A stretch of DNA of 55,545 nucleotides from DAOUKH01 sp034421515 (GCA_034421515.1 DAOUKH010000072.1:1-55545); one strand, 5' to 3'; shown: positions 8,607-17,974, counted from the first letter of the stretch. The notes: a model not told the origin generated them from the letters alone. Translations and numbers: made by a program.

Positions 8607-8686
8607 GACGCCTCCCGCGGCTCGGACGGCCGCCGGTCTTGCGCGCGGCGCGCACCTTCTTGGGAGCACGGACTGCTTCCGCGTGT

Positions 8687-8715
8687 ACCGTAAATCAGAC
8701 GGAACGCCGCGTCAA
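8687..8715 (-). promoter_or_regulatory. Candidate promoter of the histidine-rich protein gene
   Basis: -35 TTGACG (8710-8715, five of six), 17-nt spacer, weak -10 TACGGT (8687-8692) on the minus strand in the divergent gap shared with the MFS gene. The leader would be about 75 nt. Confidence 0.35.
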
Positions 8716-8734
8716 CAGGGCTGGTCTTGTATGA

Positions 8735-10051
8735 TTGCGGCGGCGCTTCCGTTGCAGCGTTGGCCGGCGAGGACTCCCTATCAAGAGAAAGAACAAGCTG
8801 TTCTACGGCTGGGTGATCGTCGGCGTCATCGCGGCGGCGGGCTTTGCGATGTCGGGGCAGTTCAACCCGAACATCGGAGTCTTCATCAAGCCGATCACGG
8901 AAGCGTTCGGCTGGGACCGGGCCACGTTCGCGGGCGCGAACACCATCGGCACCATCGCCGGCGGTCTGACCGCGGTCTTCATCGGCCCGCTGCTGGACCG
9001 GTACGGCCCCCGCTGGCTGATGACCGTCGGGTTTGTGGTCGTTGGCGGAAGCTTGGCCGCGTTGTCGCAGATCGGCGCGCTGTGGCATTTCTACTTCGCG
9101 GTTATCGTGGGGCGAGTCGTGGTCCAAGGCGTGCTGAACCTTGGCGTGCAGGTGAGCACGTCGATGTGGTTCGTACGCAAGCGGGGCCAAGCCATCGCGC
9201 TTTCGGGCATGGGGCTGCGCTTCGGGAACGGACTCACACCGATGTATGCCCAGGCCATCCTCGCGGCGAGCAACTGGCGTCTGGCGATGCTGTCGGTGGG
9301 GATCGTGGCGTGGGTGGTGGGATTCCTGCCCTGCCTGCTGTTCCTGCGCCGCCGGCCCGAGGACATGGGGCTGCGGCCCGACGGCGACGCGGGCCCGCCG
9401 CGCCGCGGCCCGTTCGCCGAGGCGGGACGCAGGGCGCCGGAGACGACGCGGGAGGAGCGGAGCTACACGCTCAGGGAGGCTGCCTCCACCCGCCCCTTCT
9501 ACGTCCTGCTGATCGTGACTACGGTGACCTTCTTCGTGGGGGCGGCGGTCAACTTCCACCTGATCGCCTACCTTGATGATCGGGGGATCGGCGCATCGGT
9601 GGGCACGTACGTGCTGGCGGCGTGGTCCGCCTTCACGCTGTTTGGGGGGTTAACCACCGGATTCATCGCCGACCGCTTCCCGGTGAAGCCGATGCTGGCC
9701 GCCGCCTACGCGGGGCTGGCGGCGAGTCTGCTGTTCTTGTTGGACGTGGCCAGCGTGCCGGTGGCGTTCATGTGGGCCGCGGCGTACGGGATCACCTTCG
9801 GGATGAACACGACGCTGCACCAGTTGGTATGGCCGGTCTATTTCGGGCGCGACGCGCTGGGCGCGATCCGGGGAGTCGTGACGGCGTTCAACATGGCGTC
9901 CAACGCGATCGGCCCCCTTGCCGCGGCATTCGTCTTCGACGCCACGGAGAGCTACGACCTGATCTGGTGGATCTCCGCCATCACGCTGGCGGCGGTGGCC
10001 GGCGTCACGCTCGTGGCGCTGAGCTCGCGCAAGGCGGCGGGGGCGGCGTGA
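8735..10051 (+). CDS. MFS transporter (monocarboxylate/OFA-like)
   Basis: Inner-membrane secondary carrier of the major facilitator superfamily with about 12 membrane segments in two six-helix bundles separated by a hydrophilic loop near residues 200-245. The KNKLFYGWVIVG N-terminus and the PLLDRYGPR segment (the A-motif loop between helices 2 and 3) resemble monocarboxylate/oxalate-formate type carriers; the substrate is unknown. The start is uncertain. The frame opens with TTG at 8735 without a good ribosome site, while GAGG at 8769-8772 sits 7 nt before an ATC at 8780, which would give the typical I/M-K-R-K-N-K N-terminus. It is followed after 42 bp by a luciferase-like gene on the same strand. 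Confidence 0.88.
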   Translation: MRRRFRCSVGRRGLPIKRKNKLFYGWVIVGVIAAAGFAMSGQFNPNIGVFIKPITEAFGWDRATFAGANTIGTIAGGLTAVFIGPLLDRYGPRWLMTVGFVVVGGSLAALSQIGALWHFYFAVIVGRVVVQGVLNLGVQVSTSMWFVRKRGQAIALSGMGLRFGNGLTPMYAQAILAASNWRLAMLSVGIVAWVVGFLPCLLFLRRRPEDMGLRPDGDAGPPRRGPFAEAGRRAPETTREERSYTLREAASTRPFYVLLIVTTVTFFVGAAVNFHLIAYLDDRGIGASVGTYVLAAWSAFTLFGGLTTGFIADRFPVKPMLAAAYAGLAASLLFLLDVASVPVAFMWAAAYGITFGMNTTLHQLVWPVYFGRDALGAIRGVVTAFNMASNAIGPLAAAFVFDATESYDLIWWISAITLAAVAGVTLVALSSRKAAGAA

Positions 10052-10093
10052 ATCCTATGCTATCGTAGGGCGCTGCACGGAAGCAGGGGCGGT

Positions 10094-11104
10094 ATGAAGG
10101 TCGACTACACGCTGGCATCGAAGACGCTGGAGGGCGTGATCGCGGAGGCGAAGCGCGCCGAGGCGCTGGGCTACGACGGCGTGTCGTCGGGGGAGACGAA
10201 CCACGACCCCTTCTTCCGGCTGGTGCTGGCGGGGGAGCATACCAACAAGCTGACGCTGTGCACGTCGGTGCTGATCGCCTTCCCGCGCAGCCCAATGGTG
10301 GTGGCCTACGAGGCGTGGGACGTGCAGGAGTTCACGAAAGGCCGCCTGCTGCTGGGTCTGGGGACGCAGATCAAGGCGCACATCGAGCGGCGGTTCAGCG
10401 TGCCGTGGAACTCGCCCGGTCCGCGCCTGCGGGAGTACATCGCCGCGCTGCGGCATATCTGGGACTGCTGGCAGAACGGGACCAAGCTCGACTTCGCCGG
10501 CGACTTCTACAAGTTCAACCTGCTGAATCCGCTCTTTACACCGGAGCCGATCGAACACCCGCGTATACCGGTCTACATTTCGGCGCTGAATCCCTACAAC
10601 CTGGCGCTGGCCGGGGAGGTCTGCGACGGGCTGCGGATGCACTCGTTCAACACGCCGAAGTACACGCGGGAGGTCATCGTGCCGCACGTCGCGGCGGGGT
10701 TGGAAAAGGCGGGCCGGACGTTCGAGGACTTCGACCTGGTTGGGCAGGGGTTCTACATCGCCGGAGCGAACGAGGAGGAGATCGAGGCGCAGCGCCCCGC
10801 CGTGCGCCGCCGGATCGCTTTCTATGGCTCAACGCCGCCCTACCGGGGCATCATGAGCCTGCACGGCTGGACCGAGGAGGCCGTCGAGATGCACCGGCTG
10901 TCGAAGGAGGGGAAGTGGGAGGAGATGGCGGAGCTGGTGACCGAGGAGATGTTCGACACCTTCGTCACGGTGGGCCGCTACGACGAGATCGCCGACCGTT
11001 TCGAGGAGCGGTGGGGCGGCGTGGCCAACCGGATTACCTTCAACCCCCCGTCGGGTGCGGACGATGCGAACGTCGCGGGCGTGGTCGGCGCGCTCCGGCG
11101 CTAG
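10094..11104 (+). CDS. LLM-class flavin/F420-dependent oxidoreductase
   Basis: Luciferase-like TIM-barrel oxidoreductase, 336 residues, which uses FMN or coenzyme F420. Family traits: AEALGYDGV near the N-terminus, TLCTSVLIAFPRSP, and GRLLLGLGTQ (the flavin-phosphate strand). It resembles the subgroup of F420-dependent proteins of about 330 residues known from mycobacteria. It lies between the MFS carrier (42 bp upstream) and the aminopeptidase (3 bp downstream), so all three are probably one transcript. Substrate unknown. Which cofactor is used cannot be told from sequence here. Confidence 0.9.
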   Translation: MKVDYTLASKTLEGVIAEAKRAEALGYDGVSSGETNHDPFFRLVLAGEHTNKLTLCTSVLIAFPRSPMVVAYEAWDVQEFTKGRLLLGLGTQIKAHIERRFSVPWNSPGPRLREYIAALRHIWDCWQNGTKLDFAGDFYKFNLLNPLFTPEPIEHPRIPVYISALNPYNLALAGEVCDGLRMHSFNTPKYTREVIVPHVAAGLEKAGRTFEDFDLVGQGFYIAGANEEEIEAQRPAVRRRIAFYGSTPPYRGIMSLHGWTEEAVEMHRLSKEGKWEEMAELVTEEMFDTFVTVGRYDEIADRFEERWGGVANRITFNPPSGADDANVAGVVGALRR

Positions 11105-11107
11105 GAG

Positions 11108-13696
11108 ATGCTTGTGAACGAGAGCGACGTGAAGAAGCTGCCCGACAACGTCAAGCCGCTGCGCTACGCCATCGACCTGGCGCCGGACCTGGAGGCGTTC
11201 ACGTTCGACGGGTCGGTGAGCATCGAGATCGAGGTGGTGGAGGCGACGGAGCGCATCACGCTCAACGCCGCAGAGCTCGACATCGCGTCGGCGGTAGTGA
11301 CGCTGGCGGACGGGCGGAGCGTCGAGGGGTCGGTGCAGACGGACGAAGAGGAGGAGACGGCGGTCTTCTCTTTCGGCGAGACGCTTCCGGCAGGGCGGGC
11401 CTCGCTCGTCTGCGACTTCACCGGGGTGCTCAACGACCAACTCCGGGGTTTCTACCGGAGCGAGTACGCCGACGAGCACGGCGAGAAGCGCTTCATGGCG
11501 ACGACGCAGTTCGAGGCGACGGACGCGCGGCGCGCCTTTCCTTGCTGGGACGAGCCGTCGCTGAAGGCGACGTTCGAGGTCACCCTCACGGCGCCGAAGG
11601 AGCTTACGACGCTGTCGAACATGCCGGTGGCCGCGGAGACGGTCGAGGGGCCGCTGAAGCGGGTGCGGTTCCAGGAGACGCCGCGGATGTCGACCTACCT
11701 GCTGGCGTTCGTGGTCGGCGACCTGGCGTCGGTGGATGCGACGGGGCCCGGCGGGACGCTGGTGCGGGTGTTCACCACGCGGGGCAAGGAGGAGCAGGGG
11801 CGGTTCGCGCTGGAGAACTCGGTCAAGCTCCTCCACTATTTCAACGACTATTTCGGCATCCCCTACCCGTTGCCAAAGATGGACCACGTGGCGGTGCCCG
11901 ACTTCGCTGCGGGGGCGATGGAGAACTGGGGCTGCATCATCTACCGGGAGACGGCGCTGCTGTTCGAGGAGGGACAGTCGGCGGCGGTGGCCCGCCAGCG
12001 GATCATGCAAGTCGTGGCGCACGAGATGGCGCACATGTGGTTCGGCGACCTGGTGACGATGGCGTGGTGGGACGACCTATGGCTCAACGAGAGCTTCGCC
12101 TCTTGGATGGGGGACAAGGGCGTCGACGTTCTGTTCCCCGAGTGGCAGATGTGGACGCAGTTCGTGAGCCAGGACACCAACGCGGCGCTGAGTCTCGACG
12201 GCCTGGAAAGCTCGCACCCCATCGAAGTGCCGGTCAAGGACCCGGCGGAGATCCGGGAGATCTTCGACGCGATCAGCTACAGCAAGGGCGGCTCGGTGCT
12301 GCGGATGCTGGAGCAGTACCTGGGCGCCGACACGTTCCGCGATGGGCTGCGGGCCTACATCGACGAGCACCAGTACGCTAACGCGCGGACGGAGCACCTA
12401 TGGCAGGCGCTTGAGGTGGCGAGTGGCGAGCCGGTCACGCGCATCATGAACAGTTGGACGCAGCAGATGGGCTACCCCGTCGTCGACGTCGCGACGGAGC
12501 GCTCCGGGGACGGGGCGCGGGTCGGCCTGTCGCAGCGGCGCTTCCTCTACAGTCACCTGCTTGGCGGCGGCAAGGACGACCCGTCGGTGTGGGAGGCGCC
12601 GGTACTGGCGCTGACCCCGGACGGGGGCGTGCAGGCGTCCCTGCTGAGCGAGCGGGAGGGCGCGATCGACGTGCCCGCGGGCGACGGGTGGATCAAGGTC
12701 AACGCGGGCCAGACGGGTTTTTACCGCGTGAACTATGCAGGGGACGACTGGGCGCGCGTATGCGGCGCCGTGGCCGACAAGGCGATCCCGCCGCCCGATC
12801 GCCTGGGGTTGCAAAACGATGCCTACGCGCTGATGCGGGCGGGCATCGCTCCGGCGACGCGGTTCCTCGACGCTGCCGGGGCCTATGTTGGAGAGGACGA
12901 CGCCACGGTCTGGGGCGACCTGGCGAGCAACCTGCGCGGGCTGGAGACGCTGCTCGCCGACGAACCGTCGCTGGAGGCGTACCGACGGTTTGCCGGCGGC
13001 CTGTTCGAGCGCGTCGCGGGCGAGGTCGGCTGGGATGCGGGGCCGGGCGAGGGGCACCTCGATTCGCTGCGCCGGAGCACGGTGCTGGGACAGCGCGGTT
13101 ACTACGGCGACGACGCGCTGGCCGACCAGGCGCATGAACGCTTCGAGCGGTATTTGCACGACGAATCGAGTCTTCATCCCGACCTGCGGGCGGTGGTCTT
13201 CAGCCTGACCGCCCAATACGGAGACCGCGGGGTCTACGACCGGCTCTGGGAGCTGGAGAAGAAGGCCACGCTCAGCGAGGAGAAGATGCGCCTGTTCGGC
13301 GCGCTCGGCCGGTTCGAGGACGCGGGACTGCTGGCGGAGACGCTGGAGCGGTCGCTGTCGGACGAGGTGCGAATTCAGGACGCGGTGCTGGTCATCGTGT
13401 CGCTGGCGGGGAACCTGAAAGGGCGCGACCTGGCGTGGGAGTTCATCAAGGCGAACTGGGCGGAGCTTGACCGGCGCTACGGCTCGGGCGGGTTCGCGAT
13501 CGGCCGGCTGGCGTCGGTGGGCGGGGCGTTCACCACGATGGCGCGCCGCGACGACGTGCGCGATTTCTTCGAGGCGAACCCTGCGCCGTCGGCGGCCCGC
13601 GCCATCCGTCAGACGCTGGAGCGCATCGAGTTGAATGCCCGGTGGGTGGAGCTGAACCGCGCCGAGGCCGCGGCGTGGCTGTCGGCGCGAGGGTAG
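11108..13696 (+). CDS. M1 family zinc aminopeptidase
   Basis: Cytoplasmic metallopeptidase removing N-terminal residues from peptides; 862 residues, the normal length for puromycin-sensitive/ERAP-type members with a C-terminal helical ERAP1_C-like domain. Visible motifs: substrate-anchoring GAMEN at 269-273 and zinc site HEMAH (305-309) with the third ligand E328 in WLNESF. No signal peptide. The ATG at 11108 sits right against the GGAG site, so the in-frame GTG at 11114, with a 6-nt gap, may be the true start. It is tightly linked to the preceding LLM gene with 3 bp between. Confidence 0.96.
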   Translation: MLVNESDVKKLPDNVKPLRYAIDLAPDLEAFTFDGSVSIEIEVVEATERITLNAAELDIASAVVTLADGRSVEGSVQTDEEEETAVFSFGETLPAGRASLVCDFTGVLNDQLRGFYRSEYADEHGEKRFMATTQFEATDARRAFPCWDEPSLKATFEVTLTAPKELTTLSNMPVAAETVEGPLKRVRFQETPRMSTYLLAFVVGDLASVDATGPGGTLVRVFTTRGKEEQGRFALENSVKLLHYFNDYFGIPYPLPKMDHVAVPDFAAGAMENWGCIIYRETALLFEEGQSAAVARQRIMQVVAHEMAHMWFGDLVTMAWWDDLWLNESFASWMGDKGVDVLFPEWQMWTQFVSQDTNAALSLDGLESSHPIEVPVKDPAEIREIFDAISYSKGGSVLRMLEQYLGADTFRDGLRAYIDEHQYANARTEHLWQALEVASGEPVTRIMNSWTQQMGYPVVDVATERSGDGARVGLSQRRFLYSHLLGGGKDDPSVWEAPVLALTPDGGVQASLLSEREGAIDVPAGDGWIKVNAGQTGFYRVNYAGDDWARVCGAVADKAIPPPDRLGLQNDAYALMRAGIAPATRFLDAAGAYVGEDDATVWGDLASNLRGLETLLADEPSLEAYRRFAGGLFERVAGEVGWDAGPGEGHLDSLRRSTVLGQRGYYGDDALADQAHERFERYLHDESSLHPDLRAVVFSLTAQYGDRGVYDRLWELEKKATLSEEKMRLFGALGRFEDAGLLAETLERSLSDEVRIQDAVLVIVSLAGNLKGRDLAWEFIKANWAELDRRYGSGGFAIGRLASVGGAFTTMARRDDVRDFFEANPAPSAARAIRQTLERIELNARWVELNRAEAAAWLSARG

Positions 13697-13727
13697 ACGG
13701 CGGAGCGATCACGTGTGGGGGTTGTAA

Positions 13728-13828
13728 GGGGACCCTCATCTCAATCTTCTCCCGTGGGGAGAAGAAGCCGGAGGGGACCTCCGCGCCCCGCCCCGGCGCT
13801 CTCTCAGTCTGTCCCAGAGGGGGAGAGG
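13728..13828 (+). repeat. Dispersed two-hairpin repeat, full copy 2
   Basis: Same architecture as the copy at 6982: GGGGACCCTCATCTCAATC, hairpin CTTCTCCC/GGGAGAAG, GACCTCC, CTCTCTCAGTCTG, then the GGGGGAGAGG arm. It fills the gap between the aminopeptidase and the ketoacyl synthase on the same strand; the end of the repeat is 14 nt from the downstream start codon. Confidence 0.85.
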
Positions 13829-13842
13829 TTTAAGGTGACGCG

Positions 13843-15078
13843 GTGACAAGCGGGCGGGTGGCGGTTACCGGGCTCGGCGTGGTGAGTCCGGCGGGGACGG
13901 GGACGGGCGCGTTCTGGACGGCGCTGTGCGCGGGGCGCTCCGGCGTCGGCCCTATTACTCTGTTCGACGCGTCGACGTTTGCCGTCCGTATTGCCGGCGA
14001 GGTCAAGGACTTCGAGCCGCCGTCGGAGATCGAGCGGCGGCGGGCGCGCCGTCTCGACCGCTACGCGTGGTTCGGGACGGCGGCGGCGCTGGAGGCTTGG
14101 CGCGATGCCGGCATCGAGGGGCACGACCCTTATGAGGCGGGCCTGGTGCTGGGGTCGAGTCACGGCGGGGAGACGTCGGCCCTGGAAGGGGCGGCGTCGC
14201 TGGGCGCGGGGTCGAAGTCGGCGAGCCCGTTCTTGATTCCACGGATGTTGGGCAACATGGCGGCGGCGCAGGCGGCGATGCTGCTGGACCTGCGCGGGCC
14301 GGGCTTCGCGGTGGCGTCGGCGTGCGCGACGGGCGGCCACGCCATCGGCGAGGCGGCGGAGGTCGTGCGCCGGGGCGACGCCTCGGTCATGGTCGCGGGC
14401 GCCGCCGAGGCGTGCATAACGCCGCTGACGCTGACAGGCGACGATGCGCTGGGGGCGCTGTCGCGCCGCAACGACGAGCCGGAGCGGGCCTGCCGTCCGT
14501 TCGACCGCGACCGGGACGGCTTCGTGCTGGCGGAGGGCGCCGCGGCGCTGGTGCTTGAGGACTTTGAGCACGCTCGAAGTCGCGGGGCGCGGGTTTACGC
14601 AGAGCTTGCCGGTTACGGCGCGACGACCGACGGCCTTCACGAGACGCGCCCCGACCCTGAGGGAACCGCGGCGGCGCGGGCCATGTCACGGGCGCTGGAG
14701 AAGGCCGAAGCGGAGCCGCGTGAGGTGAGTGCCGTCTTTGCTCATGCCGCCGGTACGCCGGCGGGCGACGCGGCGGAGGTAAGGGCGCTGGGCGCCGCGC
14801 TCGGCGAGGCGCTGGGCGGCATCCCGGTCACGGCGATCAAGTCGATGACGGGGCACATGCTGGGGGCGTCCGGCGCGGCGCAGGCGGTGGCGGCGGTCAA
14901 GGCCATCGAGTCGGGCATAGTGCCGCCAACGATCAACTGCGAGGGGCTCGACGACGGCCTGGCGATTGAGTGCGTGCGCGGAGGTGCGCGGCGGGTCCCG
15001 CTGCGGCTGGTACTGTCCAACGCGTTCGGGTTCGGTGGGCAGAACGCGGTGCTGGCGTTCGCGGCGGCCGGAGGGTAG
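13843..15078 (+). CDS. Beta-ketoacyl-ACP synthase II-like condensing enzyme
   Basis: Thiolase-fold condensing enzyme of the FabF type, 411 residues, GTG start with AAGG 7 nt upstream. The nucleophile is C161 in ASACATGG; histidines are H301 and H338 (KSMTGHMLGASG), so the Cys-His-His triad is present. Oddly, the normally invariant HGTST after the first His reads HAAGT (301-305). It stands alone, with no acyl carrier protein, FabD or FabG next to it, so it may serve a specialised lipid or polyketide step instead of housekeeping FAS II. Repeat copies flank it on both sides. Confidence 0.88.
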   Translation: MTSGRVAVTGLGVVSPAGTGTGAFWTALCAGRSGVGPITLFDASTFAVRIAGEVKDFEPPSEIERRRARRLDRYAWFGTAAALEAWRDAGIEGHDPYEAGLVLGSSHGGETSALEGAASLGAGSKSASPFLIPRMLGNMAAAQAAMLLDLRGPGFAVASACATGGHAIGEAAEVVRRGDASVMVAGAAEACITPLTLTGDDALGALSRRNDEPERACRPFDRDRDGFVLAEGAAALVLEDFEHARSRGARVYAELAGYGATTDGLHETRPDPEGTAAARAMSRALEKAEAEPREVSAVFAHAAGTPAGDAAEVRALGAALGEALGGIPVTAIKSMTGHMLGASGAAQAVAAVKAIESGIVPPTINCEGLDDGLAIECVRGGARRVPLRLVLSNAFGFGGQNAVLAFAAAGG

Positions 15079-15146
15079 ACCACCGCGTTTGGCGCCCGGC
15101 CGAAGCGGCAAGTGGTGCGCTTCGAATGACCCTTCGTGGCTGTCGC

Positions 15147-15265
15147 GGGGCCCCTCATCTCAATCTTCTCCCAAGGGGAGAAGAGGGGAGGACCACCCAA
15201 CCCTGCCCCTCCGACGCGCCCGCAGGGCGCGTGCCCTCTCTCAGTCTCCCCCAGAGGGAGGGAGG
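15147..15265 (+). repeat. Dispersed two-hairpin repeat, full copy 3 (long variant)
   Basis: Left half GGGGCCCCTCATCTCAATC with hairpin CTTCTCCC/GGGGAGAAG, right half CCCTCTCTCAGTCTCCCCC with GAGGGAGGGAGG. Between them is an extra GC hairpin (ACGCGCC / GGCGCGT) that is also found in the copy at 55228, so at least two subtypes exist. Confidence 0.85.
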
Positions 15266-15323
15266 TTCAACATGTTCCGGTTGTGCCGCCGACTAGAATG
15301 AAGCGATCGGAGAAGGGGCGGTG

Positions 15324-15689
15324 ATGATCGACGTTCAGGGCTACCACCATGTCGCGATTTACGTGGACGACCTGGAGCGCTCTTGCCGCTTCTACGGCGG
15401 CGTGCTGGGTCTGCGGGAGCTTCCCCGTCCCGAGATTCGCGACGACGGCGCGTGGTTCGAGCTCGGGAACGGCCAGCAGCTTCACGTCACGGTGCTGTCC
15501 GAGCCGAAGGTCAAGTCGAAGCGCCACTTCGCCCTTGAGGTCAGCGACTTCGAGGAGGCTTACAGGGTTCTCCAGGCGAGCGATGTCGATATCGACGGGG
15601 AGCCCCGCAAGCGGGATTACGACGGCTCGGACTCGCTGATCATCTACGACCCCGACGGTCATCGCATCGAGATCGTCCACCACCCGTAG
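15324..15689 (+). CDS. VOC (glyoxalase/bleomycin resistance) superfamily protein
   Basis: Small metal-dependent enzyme or binding protein, 121 residues, one paired beta-alpha-beta-beta-beta module: YHHVAIYVDDLERSCRFYGGVLGL then HFALEVSDFEEAYRVL and DPDGHRIEIVHHP. Likely metal ligands are the N-terminal His, the His of HFALEV and the Glu of RIEIV. The ATG at 15324 is directly preceded by an in-frame GTG at 15321; either may be used. A TAGAAT -10-like box lies at 15294-15299. The stop is 3 bp from the stop of the convergent arylsulfotransferase gene. The reaction cannot be inferred. Confidence 0.88.
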   Translation: MIDVQGYHHVAIYVDDLERSCRFYGGVLGLRELPRPEIRDDGAWFELGNGQQLHVTVLSEPKVKSKRHFALEVSDFEEAYRVLQASDVDIDGEPRKRDYDGSDSLIIYDPDGHRIEIVHHP

Positions 15690-15692
15690 CCG

Positions 15693-16793
15693 TCAGCCTC
15701 GCGACAGGGCCGGTATCGAGCCCGGCGGGTAGTGGGCCGCCCGGAAGACCATGTTCTCGGGCACGCCGTCGAGGCCGCTCGGGAAGTGCGGGTTGATGTA
15801 TTCCCAGACGACCTCGCCCTTGCTCGTGACCTGAAAGATTCGCCCGAAGTTGCCCTCGGTGATCAGCGTGTTGCCGTTGACCAGGCGCCGCGCTCCCGAG
15901 ATGGCATGGCTGAAGAAGTTGTAGGTGGGCGAGTCCACGTACTCCCAGACAACCTTGTTCGTCGCAGGCTCGATTTCGATGACCCGGGAGTAGGGCCGAT
16001 GCGTCCGCCGCCTGAGCGCTCCGTTGTCGAAGACCAGGACGTTGCCGTTGGGCAGGATGCTGGGGTCGTGCTGGTGAGAGAGCACGTCGGGACCCAGCTT
16101 CCAGACGATGCGGCCGGTGGGCTTGTCGATGATGGCCACGGTAGAGATGTGGCGAAAACTCACCATCACCCGGTCGGCGTCCAGGGGAACGACGGTGTTG
16201 GCGTGCGTCCATTCGGTCCGGTCGACGTTGTGGGGGAGGATGTCGGTCTCGATATCGAGGTGACCGTAGGCGCTCCACTCCCAGACGCGTCTGCCCGCGG
16301 CATCGACCTCGACGATGCGGTCGGCCCACATGCCGTTGGCACTGCTGCCCGGGACGCCGCCCCGGACTCGGGCCGCCACGCCGGCGGGAACCTGCTCCAA
16401 GGCCAGGTAGATGGCCCCTCCCGACGCGGTGCGTCGCGCGTCGTGATGGTGGTCGAGGTCGCGGTGCTCCCAGACGACGTTGCCGTCCCAGTCGATCTCC
16501 TGAATGAGGCCGCCCTTGAACCGGTTCCATGCGGGGAAGCGGTCCCACGACTCGTCACGCACCCGGGCGAGGTAGAACAGGTTGCCGTTGGGCAGAAGGT
16601 AGCCGTAAGGGCCCGGGGGGTGCGGCAGGTCCCACCGGTGCACGATCTCGCCCTCGAGGCCGATCAGGTAGACCTCGCCCTCGCCGCTCATCGGTGTGTA
16701 GAGCACGTGGCCGGGGCAGGCGCGCTGCCGGTCGAGGGCGGTGAGCCCAGTGCGCATGATCCGCCGGCGGGTCTGCTGATCGATGTGGGGCAT
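15693..16793 (-). CDS. Arylsulfotransferase (ASST)-family beta-propeller protein
   Basis: 366 residues with repeated blades of the type NGNxLxxD/E...GxIVWxL/Y, for example GEVVWEYINPHFPSG, KVVWEYVDSPT and GRIVWKLGPDV. This is the pattern of PQQ-like six-bladed propellers in the arylsulfate sulfotransferase family, which move sulfate between phenols without PAPS. Histidines in HANTV, SHQHDPS and SHAIS sit where the family keeps catalytic or substrate-site His. No signal peptide is evident, whereas enterobacterial ASST is periplasmic; the N-terminus may be mis-set or the protein cytoplasmic. Convergent with the VOC gene, divergent from bioB. Confidence 0.8.
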   Translation of the reverse strand: MPHIDQQTRRRIMRTGLTALDRQRACPGHVLYTPMSGEGEVYLIGLEGEIVHRWDLPHPPGPYGYLLPNGNLFYLARVRDESWDRFPAWNRFKGGLIQEIDWDGNVVWEHRDLDHHHDARRTASGGAIYLALEQVPAGVAARVRGGVPGSSANGMWADRIVEVDAAGRRVWEWSAYGHLDIETDILPHNVDRTEWTHANTVVPLDADRVMVSFRHISTVAIIDKPTGRIVWKLGPDVLSHQHDPSILPNGNVLVFDNGALRRRTHRPYSRVIEIEPATNKVVWEYVDSPTYNFFSHAISGARRLVNGNTLITEGNFGRIFQVTSKGEVVWEYINPHFPSGLDGVPENMVFRAAHYPPGSIPALSRG

Positions 16794-16981
16794 GGGGCGC
16801 TTTCGGGAAAGCTCGACAAGGGACGACGACGGTGGTCAAGGAAGCATGGCTCTGCTTGGACTCTTGTGCAAGAGGACAGTGGACGGGCAAATGAAGGGCG
16901 AGCGTAGTCCGGGGCGCTTATACTGTAGTCGCCAACGGCTATGGCCACTTCCGCAGGGGTTTTCGGACGGACGCCTGACCC

Positions 16982-17974
16982 ATGACCACCATGCCTCAGA
17001 CCACGAGCTTCGCGGCGCTTGCCGATAAGGCGATCGCGGGGGAGGCGTTGACGCGGGCGGAGTGTGCGTCGGTGCTGGGGGCGCCGGACGCAGAGGTGCC
17101 GTCGCTGCTGGCGGAGACGTTCCGGGTGCGGCGGCATTTCTGCGGTCTGAAGGTGCACCTGCACGTATTGATGAACGCGAAGAGCGGGCTGTGCCCCGAG
17201 GACTGTGGCTATTGCTCGCAGTCGCGGGTGTCGACGGCGGCGATCGAGAAGTACCCGATGGTGAGCCAGGAGCGACTGCTGGAGGAGGCGCGGGCGGCGA
17301 AACGGTCGCAGGCGAAGCGCTTCTGCATCGTGACGAGCGGGCGTGGGGCGTCGTGGCGCGAGGTGGAGTACCTAAGCGCGGCGACGCGGAGCATCCGCGA
17401 GGCGGTGGACATCAAGATCTGCGCCTGCGTGGGACTGCTCGACGAGGAGAAGGCGCGGGCGCTGAAGGAAGCCGGCGTCGACCAGCTCAATCACAATCTG
17501 AACACCAGCGAGCGGTTCACCCCAAGCATCGTGACCAGCCACGGCTACGAGGACCGGGTGCGGACGCTGGAGGCGGCGCGGGCGGCGGGTCTGAACCTGT
17601 GCAGCGGCGCGATCTTCGGCATGGGCGAGACCGACGACGACGTGATCGACGTCCTGTTGGCGCTGCGGGAACTGGACCCGCAGTCGATACCGGTCAATTT
17701 CCTGCACCCCATCGAGGGGACACCGCTGGAAGGGACGTGGCGCCTGACCCCGCACCACTGCCTGCGCATCCTGTGTCTGGCGCGGCTGCTGCACCCTCAC
17801 CGGGAGATCCGCGTGGCCGGAGGGCGCGAGCTGCACCTGCGGTCGCTGCAGCCGTTGGCGCTGTACGCGGCAAACTCGATCTTCGTCGAGGGGTATCTGA
17901 CGACGCCGGGGCAGAGCACGAAGGACGCGCTGCAGATGATCGCGGACATGGGGTTCGAGGTCGAAGAGGAGTGA
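16982..17974 (+). CDS. bioB: Biotin synthase
   Basis: Radical-SAM enzyme inserting sulfur into dethiobiotin, the last step of biotin synthesis. 330 residues, family length. The SAM-cluster motif CxxxCxxC is C71-C75-C78 in GLCPEDCGYCSQS; TSGRG, the NHNLNTS segment and the C-terminal GGRE motif are present. It is the first gene of bioBAFD: the stop overlaps the GTG of bioA. The 188-bp gap upstream is divergent from the ASST gene and contains a -10-like TATACT at 16919-16924 without a good -35; I see no BirA, BioR or BioQ operator. ATG at 16991 is an alternative start. Confidence 0.97.
   Translation: MTTMPQTTSFAALADKAIAGEALTRAECASVLGAPDAEVPSLLAETFRVRRHFCGLKVHLHVLMNAKSGLCPEDCGYCSQSRVSTAAIEKYPMVSQERLLEEARAAKRSQAKRFCIVTSGRGASWREVEYLSAATRSIREAVDIKICACVGLLDEEKARALKEAGVDQLNHNLNTSERFTPSIVTSHGYEDRVRTLEAARAAGLNLCSGAIFGMGETDDDVIDVLLALRELDPQSIPVNFLHPIEGTPLEGTWRLTPHHCLRILCLARLLHPHREIRVAGGRELHLRSLQPLALYAANSIFVEGYLTTPGQSTKDALQMIADMGFEVEEE

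Noticed and set aside
16794..16981. Biotin-responsive operator upstream of bioB
   Set aside because: No long inverted repeat of the BirA, BioR or BioQ type is visible; only an isolated -10-like TATACT.
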